Shown piece after piece: positions 54,648-63,071 of a stretch of 64,000 bases of DNA; position 1 is the stretch's first letter; each line of letters starts with the position of its first letter. The stretch lies in the NCBI GenBank assembly GCA_965228625.1, contig OZ245829.1, forward strand, positions 3,968,001 to 4,032,000, given 5' to 3'. Made by a program: the position numbers and the translations under genes. The DNA comes from UBA2767 sp965228625. GTDB taxonomy: Bacteria > Pseudomonadota > Alphaproteobacteria > Rhizobiales > Methyloligellaceae. A model generated the notes under the pieces. The model searched no databases. It saw nothing but the letters and a program-made list of their open reading frames with translations, and was not told the DNA's origin.

Positions 54648-55874
54648 TCAGGACGGTTTCGCCGTTGCCCGCTCTTCCACCGCCGTGCCGTCCTCGACCC
54701 GGTCGCTGGGGTGCAGGATGACCCGTGCCCCCGGCTTCAGACCTTCGACGATGTGCGCTTCGCGGGTGTTCCGCTGGCCGATCTTCACCGGCGTGGTCTT
54801 CGCCGTCCCGTCCCGCACTTCGAAGACGGCCCAGCTCTGGCCCTGGCGGAACAGTGCGCTCAAGGGAACCTTCAGCGCATCTTCCGAGTCCCACACGGTG
54901 ATACGTACGAACACCCGGAAATCGTGTCCGAGACCGGGCAGCTTGTCGCGTGGAATCGTCAGGTCGAGAATGGTGTTGACCCTTTGCTCCTCGATACCCA
55001 GAGCGGAAACCTTGGTGAAACCGGCCGGATCAACCCGGCGGACACGCGCGGGCAGGGCGACCAATCCGCCCCAGCCTTCAATCACCGCGTCCGCGCCCTC
55101 TGTGACCTTGACCGCATCGGTGGAAAGCAGATCGACGACGATTTCGAGGTCTTTCGGATCGCCAATGCGCAGCAGCGGTTCGCCGGCCTTGACGACCTGC
55201 TCGCTTTCCTTGTCGATTTCGAGGACGCGGCCGCTCACCGGCGCGCGGACCTCGACGCAGCACGAGCCGTCCTGGGCTTTCTGGGCCGTGTGTTCGGGCC
55301 CGATCAGCCGCGCCTTGGCGCTCTCCAGTTCCTGTTTGCGCAGTTCCAGGTTGGCGTGCGCCTCCTCAAGGGCGGATTTGCGCACGTCGACGTCGAGTTT
55401 GGCCTTTTCGAGCGTGCGCTGGGAAACCGTTCCGCGTTCGGCGAGCGACTCGGCCCGTTTCAGGTCGCTTTGTGCGAACCTGAGCTCGGACTCGGCACGA
55501 ATGATCTCGGTTTGCGTTCGCCGGACCGCGGCTTCATTGGCTGCAACACTCGCCTCCAGCTCGCGGCGGGCGCGGACATCGAGGAAGGACGGGTCGCCCG
55601 GCTCGATGATGGCGAGCAGCGTCTTGTCCTTTTCCACCTTGTCGCCGATCTCCCGCGGCGAACGCAGCACCTTGCCGTCGATCGGCGCGGATACCACGTA
55701 GATCTCGCGAATGCGCGTTTCGCCTTCCTCATCGACCGTCACCGTCAGCGGTCCCTTTCCAATCACGGCCGTATCGACCAGGACGGGCTGCGGCATGAGC
55801 GCGTAGGCGAACATGCCGACAATCGCGAGGACAATGACACCGCCGATGATGCGTTTGATCCAGCTTGAGTTCAT
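54648..55874 (-). CDS. ABC exporter periplasmic adaptor (HlyD/MacA/DevB family)
   Basis: 408 residues. One N-terminal helix (IKRIIGGVIVLAIVGMFAYALM), a lipoyl half (VSAPIDGKVLRSPREIGDKVEKD), a coiled-coil hairpin (about 105-195), the second lipoyl half (CVEVRAPVSGRVLEIDKESEQVV), and beta-barrel and membrane-proximal domains ending near residue 400 are visible. A Cys pair (SCCVEV) at about 200 is unusual. It follows the permease gene by 4 bases and links that permease to an outer-membrane duct. No TolC gene is in this operon; the one at 37.3 kb could serve. Confidence 0.87.
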   Translation of the reverse strand: MNSSWIKRIIGGVIVLAIVGMFAYALMPQPVLVDTAVIGKGPLTVTVDEEGETRIREIYVVSAPIDGKVLRSPREIGDKVEKDKTLLAIIEPGDPSFLDVRARRELEASVAANEAAVRRTQTEIIRAESELRFAQSDLKRAESLAERGTVSQRTLEKAKLDVDVRKSALEEAHANLELRKQELESAKARLIGPEHTAQKAQDGSCCVEVRAPVSGRVLEIDKESEQVVKAGEPLLRIGDPKDLEIVVDLLSTDAVKVTEGADAVIEGWGGLVALPARVRRVDPAGFTKVSALGIEEQRVNTILDLTIPRDKLPGLGHDFRVFVRITVWDSEDALKVPLSALFRQGQSWAVFEVRDGTAKTTPVKIGQRNTREAHIVEGLKPGARVILHPSDRVEDGTAVEERATAKPS

Positions 55875-55878
55875 GTGT

Positions 55879-58338
55879 CTATTCCCGGGTTTTAAGCGCC
55901 TCGATCATGTTCAGCCGGTCGACGCGGCGGCGGACCATGAATGCCGACACGCCGGCGGCGGCCAGCACCACAAGGGTGGACAAGGCGTATGTGTTCGGCG
56001 TGATGACGAATGGAACCGAATAGAGGTCGCTTTCGAAGCCCTGCACCGTCGCCCAGGCCAGGCCGTAGCCGATGACCCAGGCCAGCGGAACGGCGGCGGC
56101 TACCAGCAGGCCCAGTTCCAGCAGAAGGACATGGGATACCTCGGCCTTTGAGAAGCCGAGTACCCTGAGACTTGCGAACTCGCGCGCGCGCTCGGAAAGC
56201 TGTATCCGCGCGGAGTTGTACACGACGCCGAACGCGATGATGACGCTCAGGACAACGTAGACCGCCGTCATGATGTAGATGTTCGTTGCCAGCGTCTCGC
56301 GGAACTTGCGCAACGACACGCCCTGCAGCGCGATGGCCGACACGGCCGGCAGCTCCTTGACCTTCTTGAACAGCTCATCGGTGCGGCTCGTGTCGATCGC
56401 GACGTGAACGCCGGTCACGACGGGGCTTTCGTCGAGCAGCTCGTTGAGCGCGCGGATATCCATGAACACGGCGAGGCCGAGATAGGATTGGATGACCCCG
56501 GAGATCTGCACGCGGCGTGTGTTCTTGCGCAATCCCGCGGCCGAGAAGTCCGCCGGTCTGTCCTCATAGGTCAGCCTGAGCCGGAACGGGTCGACCTTCA
56601 TGTCCGGCGGGCCGCGCACGCGGCTCGCATCGAGTATCTCCACGTCGACCGTGTCGCCGCGTTTCAGGTTGAGAAGCTTGGCGACGCGCTCGCTTACCAG
56701 GAGCCCGCTCTCGGGAATTTCGACCGGCTCGTCATTGCGCCCGAGCACGCGGCTCAGATCCGCGCCCGGCGGCTTGCCGGTGATGGCGAGTTTGCGTTGA
56801 CGATGTCCGTGCCGCAGCCGCACCGCGACGGACCGGTAAGGCTCAGCCGCCAACACGCCGGGCAGGTGCTCCACCGACTGAAGGACGCTGAGCGGACGCT
56901 CGTCGGCGAAGTTGACGGTCGCGTCCTGACGGTCGGCGCGGAAGTAGATCACGTCGACCATGTAGTCGATGGAATCGATGGAGAACAATGCGGTGATGAG
57001 CAGCGATCCGCTCATGGCGATGCCGAGAACGGTGAGGCCGGAGCGGATCGGCCAGCGCACGATGTGGCGCACCGCCATGATCGTGAGTTGGCTGAAATGG
57101 CGGAAAACCCGCAGTTTCTCGAATGCGAGGTGGGTGTAGTGCGTCGGAACCGGCGGCGACATGGCGACGGCGGGCGGAAGCGTCAGTGCCGCGTAGACGC
57201 CGCGAATTCCGCCGGCAAGGGCGGTGGCGAGAGAGATGCCGGCCGCGATGGCGTAGATGTCCATCCCGCGATGGAAAATCAGGAAGGGGAAGTGGAAGAA
57301 ATCGCCGTAGAGCCGGGTCAGGCCCTGACCAAGCCAGGTGCCCGCGGCGGCGCCGATGGCAATCCCGACGCCGGCGATGATCAGGACCAGCTTCACATAG
57401 TGCCAGCCGACGGCAAACGCCGAGTAGCCGAGTGCCTTCAGAAGACCGATCTGCTCCCGTTCGAGGGCAATCAGTCGGGACAGGGTGATGTTGATCAGGA
57501 ACGCGGACACCAGCAGAAAGATCGGCGGGATGATCTGCGCCATGGATCTCAATTGCTTCAGCTCGGCATCGATAAAGGCATGGCTCGTCTGGTCCTTGCG
57601 GCCATAGGCGCCCGTTCCGCCGTATCGCTCCAGAAGCGTATCCAGTTGCTGGATGACTTCATCCTCGCGCGCGTCCCGCAGCAGCTTGATGCTCACCGAA
57701 TTGAAGGCGCCCTCGAGGTCGTACATGGCGGCAAGCGCCTTCTCCGACATCCACAACACGCCGAACCGCCGGTCATCGGGGATGAGATCGCCGGGACCGA
57801 GCGCATAGATGAACTCAGGCGATAGGGCGATCCCGACGATGCGCAGCGGCCGCTTGTAGCCGTTCAGGATGGCGTGAAACTCGGATCCGAGCTCGAATTT
57901 GTGGGCTTTCGCGAACGCCTCGTTGACGACCACCTCGTCCACCCGGCCCGGTTCCGGAAACCGTCCTTCACGCAGATAGGTCCGGTTGAGCCGCAGCTCG
58001 TGGTGATCCGGCAGGGACAGCGCCATGCCGGTGGCCGGCTCGACCATGTCCGCGATGTCGAGCAATGCGAATTCGGATATGCGCGCCTCCGCCGCGGCGA
58101 CGCCGGGAATCTCCAGGACCTGCTGCTCGACGAACTCGGGAACGCGTTTGGCCGTCGCGAAAACATCGGCAAAGCGATAGCGCTCATAATATGCGGACCG
58201 GGTCTCCTCAAGCGACCGGTACGCGCCCACCGCCAGGATCAGAGTCGCGACGCCCGCCGCGAGGACAAGCGCAATGGCGAGGGCCTGCGCCCAGAGCCGA
58301 ACGACGTCCCGCATGAGTTTCTTGTCGAGCGTGCTCAT
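55879..58338 (-). CDS. ABC exporter permease with two FtsX domains
   Basis: 819 residues from the ATG at 58338; the open frame continues upstream in ATPase antisense-like sequence and is not included. An N-terminal helix (about 15-38), a MacB_PCD-like periplasmic domain (about 45-250), an FtsX domain (about 270-390: PPIFLLVSAFLINITLSRLIALEREQIGLLKALGYS in pieces), a second helix and periplasmic domain (about 440-680) and a second FtsX domain (about 690-815: NSARIQLSERAREFASLRVLGFSKAEV) are visible. This long form resembles LolE/MacB-like permeases that export lipids, peptides or glycolipids. The substrate is unknown. Confidence 0.88.
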   Translation of the reverse strand: MSTLDKKLMRDVVRLWAQALAIALVLAAGVATLILAVGAYRSLEETRSAYYERYRFADVFATAKRVPEFVEQQVLEIPGVAAAEARISEFALLDIADMVEPATGMALSLPDHHELRLNRTYLREGRFPEPGRVDEVVVNEAFAKAHKFELGSEFHAILNGYKRPLRIVGIALSPEFIYALGPGDLIPDDRRFGVLWMSEKALAAMYDLEGAFNSVSIKLLRDAREDEVIQQLDTLLERYGGTGAYGRKDQTSHAFIDAELKQLRSMAQIIPPIFLLVSAFLINITLSRLIALEREQIGLLKALGYSAFAVGWHYVKLVLIIAGVGIAIGAAAGTWLGQGLTRLYGDFFHFPFLIFHRGMDIYAIAAGISLATALAGGIRGVYAALTLPPAVAMSPPVPTHYTHLAFEKLRVFRHFSQLTIMAVRHIVRWPIRSGLTVLGIAMSGSLLITALFSIDSIDYMVDVIYFRADRQDATVNFADERPLSVLQSVEHLPGVLAAEPYRSVAVRLRHGHRQRKLAITGKPPGADLSRVLGRNDEPVEIPESGLLVSERVAKLLNLKRGDTVDVEILDASRVRGPPDMKVDPFRLRLTYEDRPADFSAAGLRKNTRRVQISGVIQSYLGLAVFMDIRALNELLDESPVVTGVHVAIDTSRTDELFKKVKELPAVSAIALQGVSLRKFRETLATNIYIMTAVYVVLSVIIAFGVVYNSARIQLSERAREFASLRVLGFSKAEVSHVLLLELGLLVAAAVPLAWVIGYGLAWATVQGFESDLYSVPFVITPNTYALSTLVVLAAAGVSAFMVRRRVDRLNMIEALKTRE

Positions 58339-58345
58339 GGGGCCG

Positions 58346-59089
58346 TCACCATTTGACCTGCGACGGCGCAATCCGCGTCTTGTTGACCTTGGTGCGCACG
58401 ATCCGGCCGTCACCGAAGTGAAACACCCGGTGGGCGATGCCGGCGATGGCGACATTGTGAGTGATGACGGCAGTGGACGTGCCGAGCTCCTCGTTGACCG
58501 AGGTCAGCGCTTCCAGTACCTGAACGCCGGTCTTGGAGTCGAGGGCACCCGTGGGCTCGTCGCACAGCAGAACCTCGGGGCGCTTGGCGATCGCGCGGGC
58601 GATGGCGACGCGCTGTTGCTCACCGCCGGAAAGCTGGGCCGGGAAATGGTCGAGCCTGTGCCCGAGGCCGACCAGCGTGAGCGCCTCCTCCGGCTTCATC
58701 GGGTGACGCGAAATCTCCGTCACCAGCGAGACGTTCTCGCGCGCGCTCAGGCTGGGGATGAGATTGTAGAACTGAAAGACAAAACCCACATGGTCGCGCC
58801 GGTACCGGGTGAGTTCCCGCTCCGCCATGCTTGTAATTTCAGCGTCGCGAAACCGGGCCGTGCCGGCGGTTGCCGTGTCCAGCCCACCGAGAATGTTCAG
58901 CAATGTCGATTTGCCGCTGCCGGAGGGACCAAGCAGAACCGCGAGCTCACTCTCGTAGAGCGCAAGATCGACCCCTGCGAGCGCATGAATTTCGACCTCA
59001 CCCGTATGGTAAACCTTGGTCAGTCCCTCGACCGTGAAGATCGGCGTCGGGGCGGGTCGGGAAGCGGGTTTCTTGCGCGGTACGGCCAT
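58346..59089 (-). CDS. ABC exporter ATPase (LolD/MacB type)
   Basis: 247 residues. Walker A is LLGPSGSGKSTLLN, the Q-loop lies in VGFVFQFYNLIPSLSARENV (typical of LolD/MacB ATPases), the signature is LSGGEQQRVAIARAIA, Walker B is VLLCDEPTGALD, and the switch His is in AVITHNVAIA. The N-terminal 17 residues are basic and Pro-rich. It is the first gene of the three-gene exporter operon; the permease begins 7 bases after its stop. Confidence 0.93.
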   Translation of the reverse strand: MAVPRKKPASRPAPTPIFTVEGLTKVYHTGEVEIHALAGVDLALYESELAVLLGPSGSGKSTLLNILGGLDTATAGTARFRDAEITSMAERELTRYRRDHVGFVFQFYNLIPSLSARENVSLVTEISRHPMKPEEALTLVGLGHRLDHFPAQLSGGEQQRVAIARAIAKRPEVLLCDEPTGALDSKTGVQVLEALTSVNEELGTSTAVITHNVAIAGIAHRVFHFGDGRIVRTKVNKTRIAPSQVKW

Positions 59090-59252
59090 GCCACTAAAGA
59101 GTCATATAGGTCCGTCGACCCCCATATTTAACGGATAAATCCTTGGCGAACGTGCGACCTGATGACCGCCCCTTACCAATTCGTATTCATCAAATTTGCG
59201 TTTGTAACTTGCGTCTTCGGAAAGGGTCTGATTCGATACGGAATGGAGCACC

Positions 59253-59326
59253 GGCGGGATTCGATGTCCCGCCTTGATTGGGAGGAACGGACGGCGCGTC
59301 TAACCCGAACGAGACGGGTGCCGTCC
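59253..59326 (+). other. Two stem-loops in the leader before the second oxidoreductase operon
   Basis: The 288-base divergent gap (59090-59377) contains two consecutive inverted repeats. 59253-59259 (GGCGGGA) pairs with 59267-59273 (TCCCGCC) around a 7-base loop. 59289-59295 (GGACGGC) pairs with 59320-59326 (GCCGTCC), and inside it ACCCG (59303-59307) pairs with CGGGT (59315-59319). Both lie 50-125 bases before the ATG at 59378. They could be a structured 5' leader or protein-binding sites. No known riboswitch family is recognised. Confidence 0.4.
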
Positions 59327-59377
59327 AAACACAGGGCGAAGGTCGCTGGCGCTGCTGCGGCCTGAGGTGTTGGGCTG

Positions 59378-61219
59378 ATGAGCTCATCCGATGTCACCGT
59401 CAAGCCGCGCGGTATGCGGCCGACGGACATCACAGACCCGAATTACTTCCACAAGGTGGTGGACTGCCAGTGGGCATGTCCGGCACACACACCCGTACCC
59501 GAATATATCCGGCTGATCGCGCAGGGGCGTTACACCGACGCCTATATGCTCAATTGGGAATCAAACGTCTTTCCGGGCATTCTCGGCCGCACTTGCGACC
59601 GGCCGTGCGAACCGGCATGCCGGCGGGGACGGCTCGAAGAGAAACCCGTCGCGATCTGCAGGCTGAAACGGGTTGCGGCGGACTATCGCGATGACATCTC
59701 CGGATTGCTGCCCAAGATCCCGAGGAAGAAGAACGGCAAGCGCATCGCGCTGATCGGCGCCGGTCCCGCTTCGCTCACCGTGGCGCGCGATCTGATGCCG
59801 CTCGGGTATAGCTGCGTTCTGTTCGAGAAGGATCCGCGCGGTGGCGGACTGATGCGGACGAACATTCCGCCATTCCGGTTGCCCGAAAACGTGATCGACG
59901 AGGAAATCGGCTACATCCTCGATATGGGCGTCGAGACCCGGTTCGGCGAGGAGATCACCAGTCTGAAAGCGCTGCTCGAGGAGGAATTCGACGCGGTGTT
60001 CGTCGGTACGGGTGCGCCGCGAGGCAAGGATCTGATGATTCCCGGCCGCGAGGAAGGTGACGCGCGCATTCACATCGGCATCGACTGGCTCACATCCATC
60101 GCCTTCGAACACACCAAGAAGATCGGCAAACGCGTGGTCGTGATCGGCGGTGGAAACACGGCCATGGATTGCTGCCGCTCCGCACTTCGGCTCGGCGGCA
60201 AGGACGTGCGGGTGACCGTGCGCTCGCCCCGCGCCGACATGAAGGCGTCCGACTGGGAGATCGAGGATGCCGAAAGGGAGGGCATTCCGGTCTTCGACAA
60301 TCATCAGCCTAAGGAGTTCCTGGTCGAGAACGGCAAGCTCAAGGGCGTCAGGTTCGCGCGCGTGGAAGCGGAATATGCCGAGGACGGCAAACGCACGCTG
60401 GTGCCCACGGGCGAAGAAGTGGTCTTCGAGTGCGATGACGTGTTGATGGCAATCGGTCAGGACAATGCCTTCCCGTGGATCGAGCGCGACATCGGCATAG
60501 ATTTTAACGACTGGGAAATGCCGACCGTTGACAATAGGACGATGATGTCGACCAGGCCGGGTATCTTCTTCGGCGGGGACGCCGCTTGGGGCCCAGAGAA
60601 CATTATCTGGGCCGTGGCGCACGGCCATCAGGCGGCCATTTCCATCGATCTCTTTTGCCATGGCAAGAGCTTGACCGACGACCGGCCGCCGCCGGGCGCA
60701 AGCCTTGCCAGCCAGAAGATGGGCATCCACGAATGGGCCTATGACAACGACTATTCGGAGGATGCGCGGTTCGCCGTTCCGCATCAGGATCAGAAGGTCA
60801 CGCTCAAGGACCTGAAAGCCGAGGTCGAGCTCGGATTTGACGACGAACTCGCCTATCTCGAGGCGGAACGGTGCCTGAACTGCGATGTCCAGACGGTTTT
60901 CGTGCGCGATCTGTGCATCGAGTGCGACGCCTGTGTCGACATCTGCCCCGTGGACTGCATCAATTTCACGAAAAACGGCGAGGAAAACGATCTGCGCGCG
61001 CGCCTGCGCGTGCCGGCAAAGAACCTCACCCAGGATCTTTACGTTTCCGGCGCCCTCAAGACGGGCCGCATCATGGCGAAGGATGAAGACCTGTGCCTGC
61101 ACTGCGGCCTGTGCGCCGAGCGATGTCCGACGGGGGCGTGGGACATGCAGAAGTTCACCTATGTGGAACGCCAGGCGAACTCCGCCGGGCAACCCAATTG
61201 TATGGCGTATATCAAATGA
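59378..61219 (+). CDS. GltD-like NAD(P)H:ferredoxin oxidoreductase with extra iron-sulfur clusters
   Basis: 613 residues. The N-terminal dihydroprymidine-dehydrogenase-type 4Fe-4S domain has CQWACPAHTP and CDRPCEPACRR. The FAD site is IALIGAGPASLTVARDL (about 123-140), the NAD(P) site VVVIGGGNTAMDCCRSAL (about 248-265), and a second FAD contact is GIFFGGDAAWGPENI. A C-terminal ferredoxin-like part has CIECDACVDICPVDC and CLHCGLCAERCPTGAW. This layout matches the partner of 2-oxoglutarate:ferredoxin oxidoreductases (KorC or BzdV type), which exchanges electrons between NAD(P) and ferredoxin. The stop overlaps the following korA start (ATGA). Confidence 0.88.
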   Translation: MSSSDVTVKPRGMRPTDITDPNYFHKVVDCQWACPAHTPVPEYIRLIAQGRYTDAYMLNWESNVFPGILGRTCDRPCEPACRRGRLEEKPVAICRLKRVAADYRDDISGLLPKIPRKKNGKRIALIGAGPASLTVARDLMPLGYSCVLFEKDPRGGGLMRTNIPPFRLPENVIDEEIGYILDMGVETRFGEEITSLKALLEEEFDAVFVGTGAPRGKDLMIPGREEGDARIHIGIDWLTSIAFEHTKKIGKRVVVIGGGNTAMDCCRSALRLGGKDVRVTVRSPRADMKASDWEIEDAEREGIPVFDNHQPKEFLVENGKLKGVRFARVEAEYAEDGKRTLVPTGEEVVFECDDVLMAIGQDNAFPWIERDIGIDFNDWEMPTVDNRTMMSTRPGIFFGGDAAWGPENIIWAVAHGHQAAISIDLFCHGKSLTDDRPPPGASLASQKMGIHEWAYDNDYSEDARFAVPHQDQKVTLKDLKAEVELGFDDELAYLEAERCLNCDVQTVFVRDLCIECDACVDICPVDCINFTKNGEENDLRARLRVPAKNLTQDLYVSGALKTGRIMAKDEDLCLHCGLCAERCPTGAWDMQKFTYVERQANSAGQPNCMAYIK

Positions 61220-63048
61220 AGCGGTCCTTCGATTTCGTCGTCAAGTTCGCCAACGTGAACGGCTCCGGCTCGGCCAGCGCCAACCTGCTGTTTGCGAAGT
61301 CCCTGTTCCGCATGGGTCTTGGCGTTGTGCCGAAGAACATCTTTCCCTCGAACATTCAGGGTCTGCCCACCTGGTACGAGGTCCGCGTGACGCAGACGGG
61401 CCGCACCGCGCGCCGCGACGGCGTCGACATCATGGTGGCCATGAACGCACAGACCTACTCGCAGGATGTCGCCGAAATTTCGCCGGGCGGCTTTCTGATC
61501 TACGATTCCAGCCTGCCGCGACCGTTCTCCAGGCAGGACATCACGATACTGGGGATACCGATCGCGCGGATGTGCGCGGAAGTCTTCGAAAGCCCGCGCG
61601 AGCGTCAGCTTTTCAAGAACGTCGTGTATGTTGGCGCTCTGACGGTGTTGCTCGACATGGATTTCGAGGTCGTGAAGAAGGTGGTTCGCGACCGCTTCAA
61701 GGGCAAGGACCACCTGGTCAAGCCCAATATCAAAGCCCTGAGAATGGGGCGGGACTACGCAAAGAAGCACTTCGACGCCCCGCTTCCCATTCGCGTGAAG
61801 AAGGGCAGGGCGGACAGCGAGCGGATCATGATCACCGGCAACGAAGCCGCCGCGCTCGGCTGCGTCTACGCCGGCGCGACGGTTGCCGCCTGGTATCCGA
61901 TCACCCCGTCGACCTCGCTCGCGGAAGCGTTCGAGAAGTACGCCAAGGGCCTCCGGGCCGACAAGGACGGCAAACGCCAGGTCGCGGTCGTGCAGGCCGA
62001 GGACGAACTTGCCGCCATCGGCATCGTGATCGGGGCAGGGTGGAACGGCGCGCGGGCTTTCACTTCGACATCGGGCCCCGGCATATCGCTGATGGCCGAG
62101 TTCATCGGCCTCGCCTATTTTGCGGAAGTCCCTCTGGTTCTATTCGATGTCCAGCGCGGCGGCCCGTCTACGGGCATGCCGACCCGCACGCAGCAGTCGG
62201 ATGTCACCGCATGCGCCTACGCGTCCCACGGCGATACCAAGCAGATCCTGCTGTTTCCGTCCGACCCGAAGGAGTGCTTTGACCTGAGCGTGGAAGCCTT
62301 TGATCTCGCCGAACGGCTGCAGACACCGGTGATCGTTATGAGCGATCTCGATATCGGCATGAACGAATGGATCACGAAGCCGCTGGAGTGGAACGACGCG
62401 CATGCTCATGACCGCGGCAAGGTGATGACCGCGGAAATGCTCGACAAGGCAAAGCAATTCGGACGTTACTGGGATGTCGACGGTGACGGCATCCCGTATC
62501 GCACACTTCCGGGCACGCATCCGACCAAAGGCGCTTTCTTCACGCGCGGGTCGTCCCATGACGCGTTCGCGACCTATACCGAGGACGGGACGATCAACGC
62601 GGAGAACCTGGACCGGCTGACCCGCAAATTCGCGACCGCCGCGCAGATCGTTCCCAAACCCGTGATCCGCAAGAGCGGCCGGACGAGCAAGCTGGGCCTT
62701 ATCAATTTCGGCTCGACCGAAGCGGCCGTCCGCGAGGCGACGGAACTGCTGGCGCGTGAAGGCTACAAGCTCAACGCCATGCGGCTGCGCGCCTTTCCGT
62801 TCGGCAAGCAGGTGAAGAGGTTCGCCGACCAGCACGAACGCATTTTTGTCGTCGAGCAGAACCGCGACGGTCAGATGCGGTCATTGCTGATGACCGAGGC
62901 CGGCATTCCGGGCGAGAAGCTGATCCCGATCCTGAGCTATGACGGCATGCCGCTCACGGCCGAATGGGTGCGGCGCCGGATCGAAACGGTGATCGAGGCA
63001 GACAAGTCGGTTGCCGAGGCGATGCAGCTTTCGATGCGGGCGATGTAA
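61216..63048 (+). CDS. korA: 2-oxoacid:ferredoxin oxidoreductase alpha subunit, set 2
   Basis: 610 residues from the ATG at 61216 inside the preceding stop codon; an in-frame upstream start lies in the GltD-like gene. It has a gamma domain (about 8-190: FVVKFANVNGSGSASANLL, ILGIPIARMCAEVF) and an alpha domain (about 205-600: GNEAAALGCVYAGATVAAWYPITPSTS, SGPGISLMAEFIGLAYFAEVPLVLFDVQRGG in pieces, then PSTGMPTRTQQSD). It is distinct in sequence from the set 1 KorA at 49.5-51.4 kb. The substrate is probably 2-oxoglutarate by analogy with operons carrying the GltD-like partner. Confidence 0.88.
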   Translation: MKRSFDFVVKFANVNGSGSASANLLFAKSLFRMGLGVVPKNIFPSNIQGLPTWYEVRVTQTGRTARRDGVDIMVAMNAQTYSQDVAEISPGGFLIYDSSLPRPFSRQDITILGIPIARMCAEVFESPRERQLFKNVVYVGALTVLLDMDFEVVKKVVRDRFKGKDHLVKPNIKALRMGRDYAKKHFDAPLPIRVKKGRADSERIMITGNEAAALGCVYAGATVAAWYPITPSTSLAEAFEKYAKGLRADKDGKRQVAVVQAEDELAAIGIVIGAGWNGARAFTSTSGPGISLMAEFIGLAYFAEVPLVLFDVQRGGPSTGMPTRTQQSDVTACAYASHGDTKQILLFPSDPKECFDLSVEAFDLAERLQTPVIVMSDLDIGMNEWITKPLEWNDAHAHDRGKVMTAEMLDKAKQFGRYWDVDGDGIPYRTLPGTHPTKGAFFTRGSSHDAFATYTEDGTINAENLDRLTRKFATAAQIVPKPVIRKSGRTSKLGLINFGSTEAAVREATELLAREGYKLNAMRLRAFPFGKQVKRFADQHERIFVVEQNRDGQMRSLLMTEAGIPGEKLIPILSYDGMPLTAEWVRRRIETVIEADKSVAEAMQLSMRAM

Positions 63049-63071
63049 GGGCGCAAGGAGAGCCTGACACC

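Noticed and set aside
59561..61192. A 543-codon open frame on the minus strand
   Set aside because: It mirrors the GltD-like gene, which has FAD, NAD(P) and iron-sulfur motifs; the minus-strand translation shows none.
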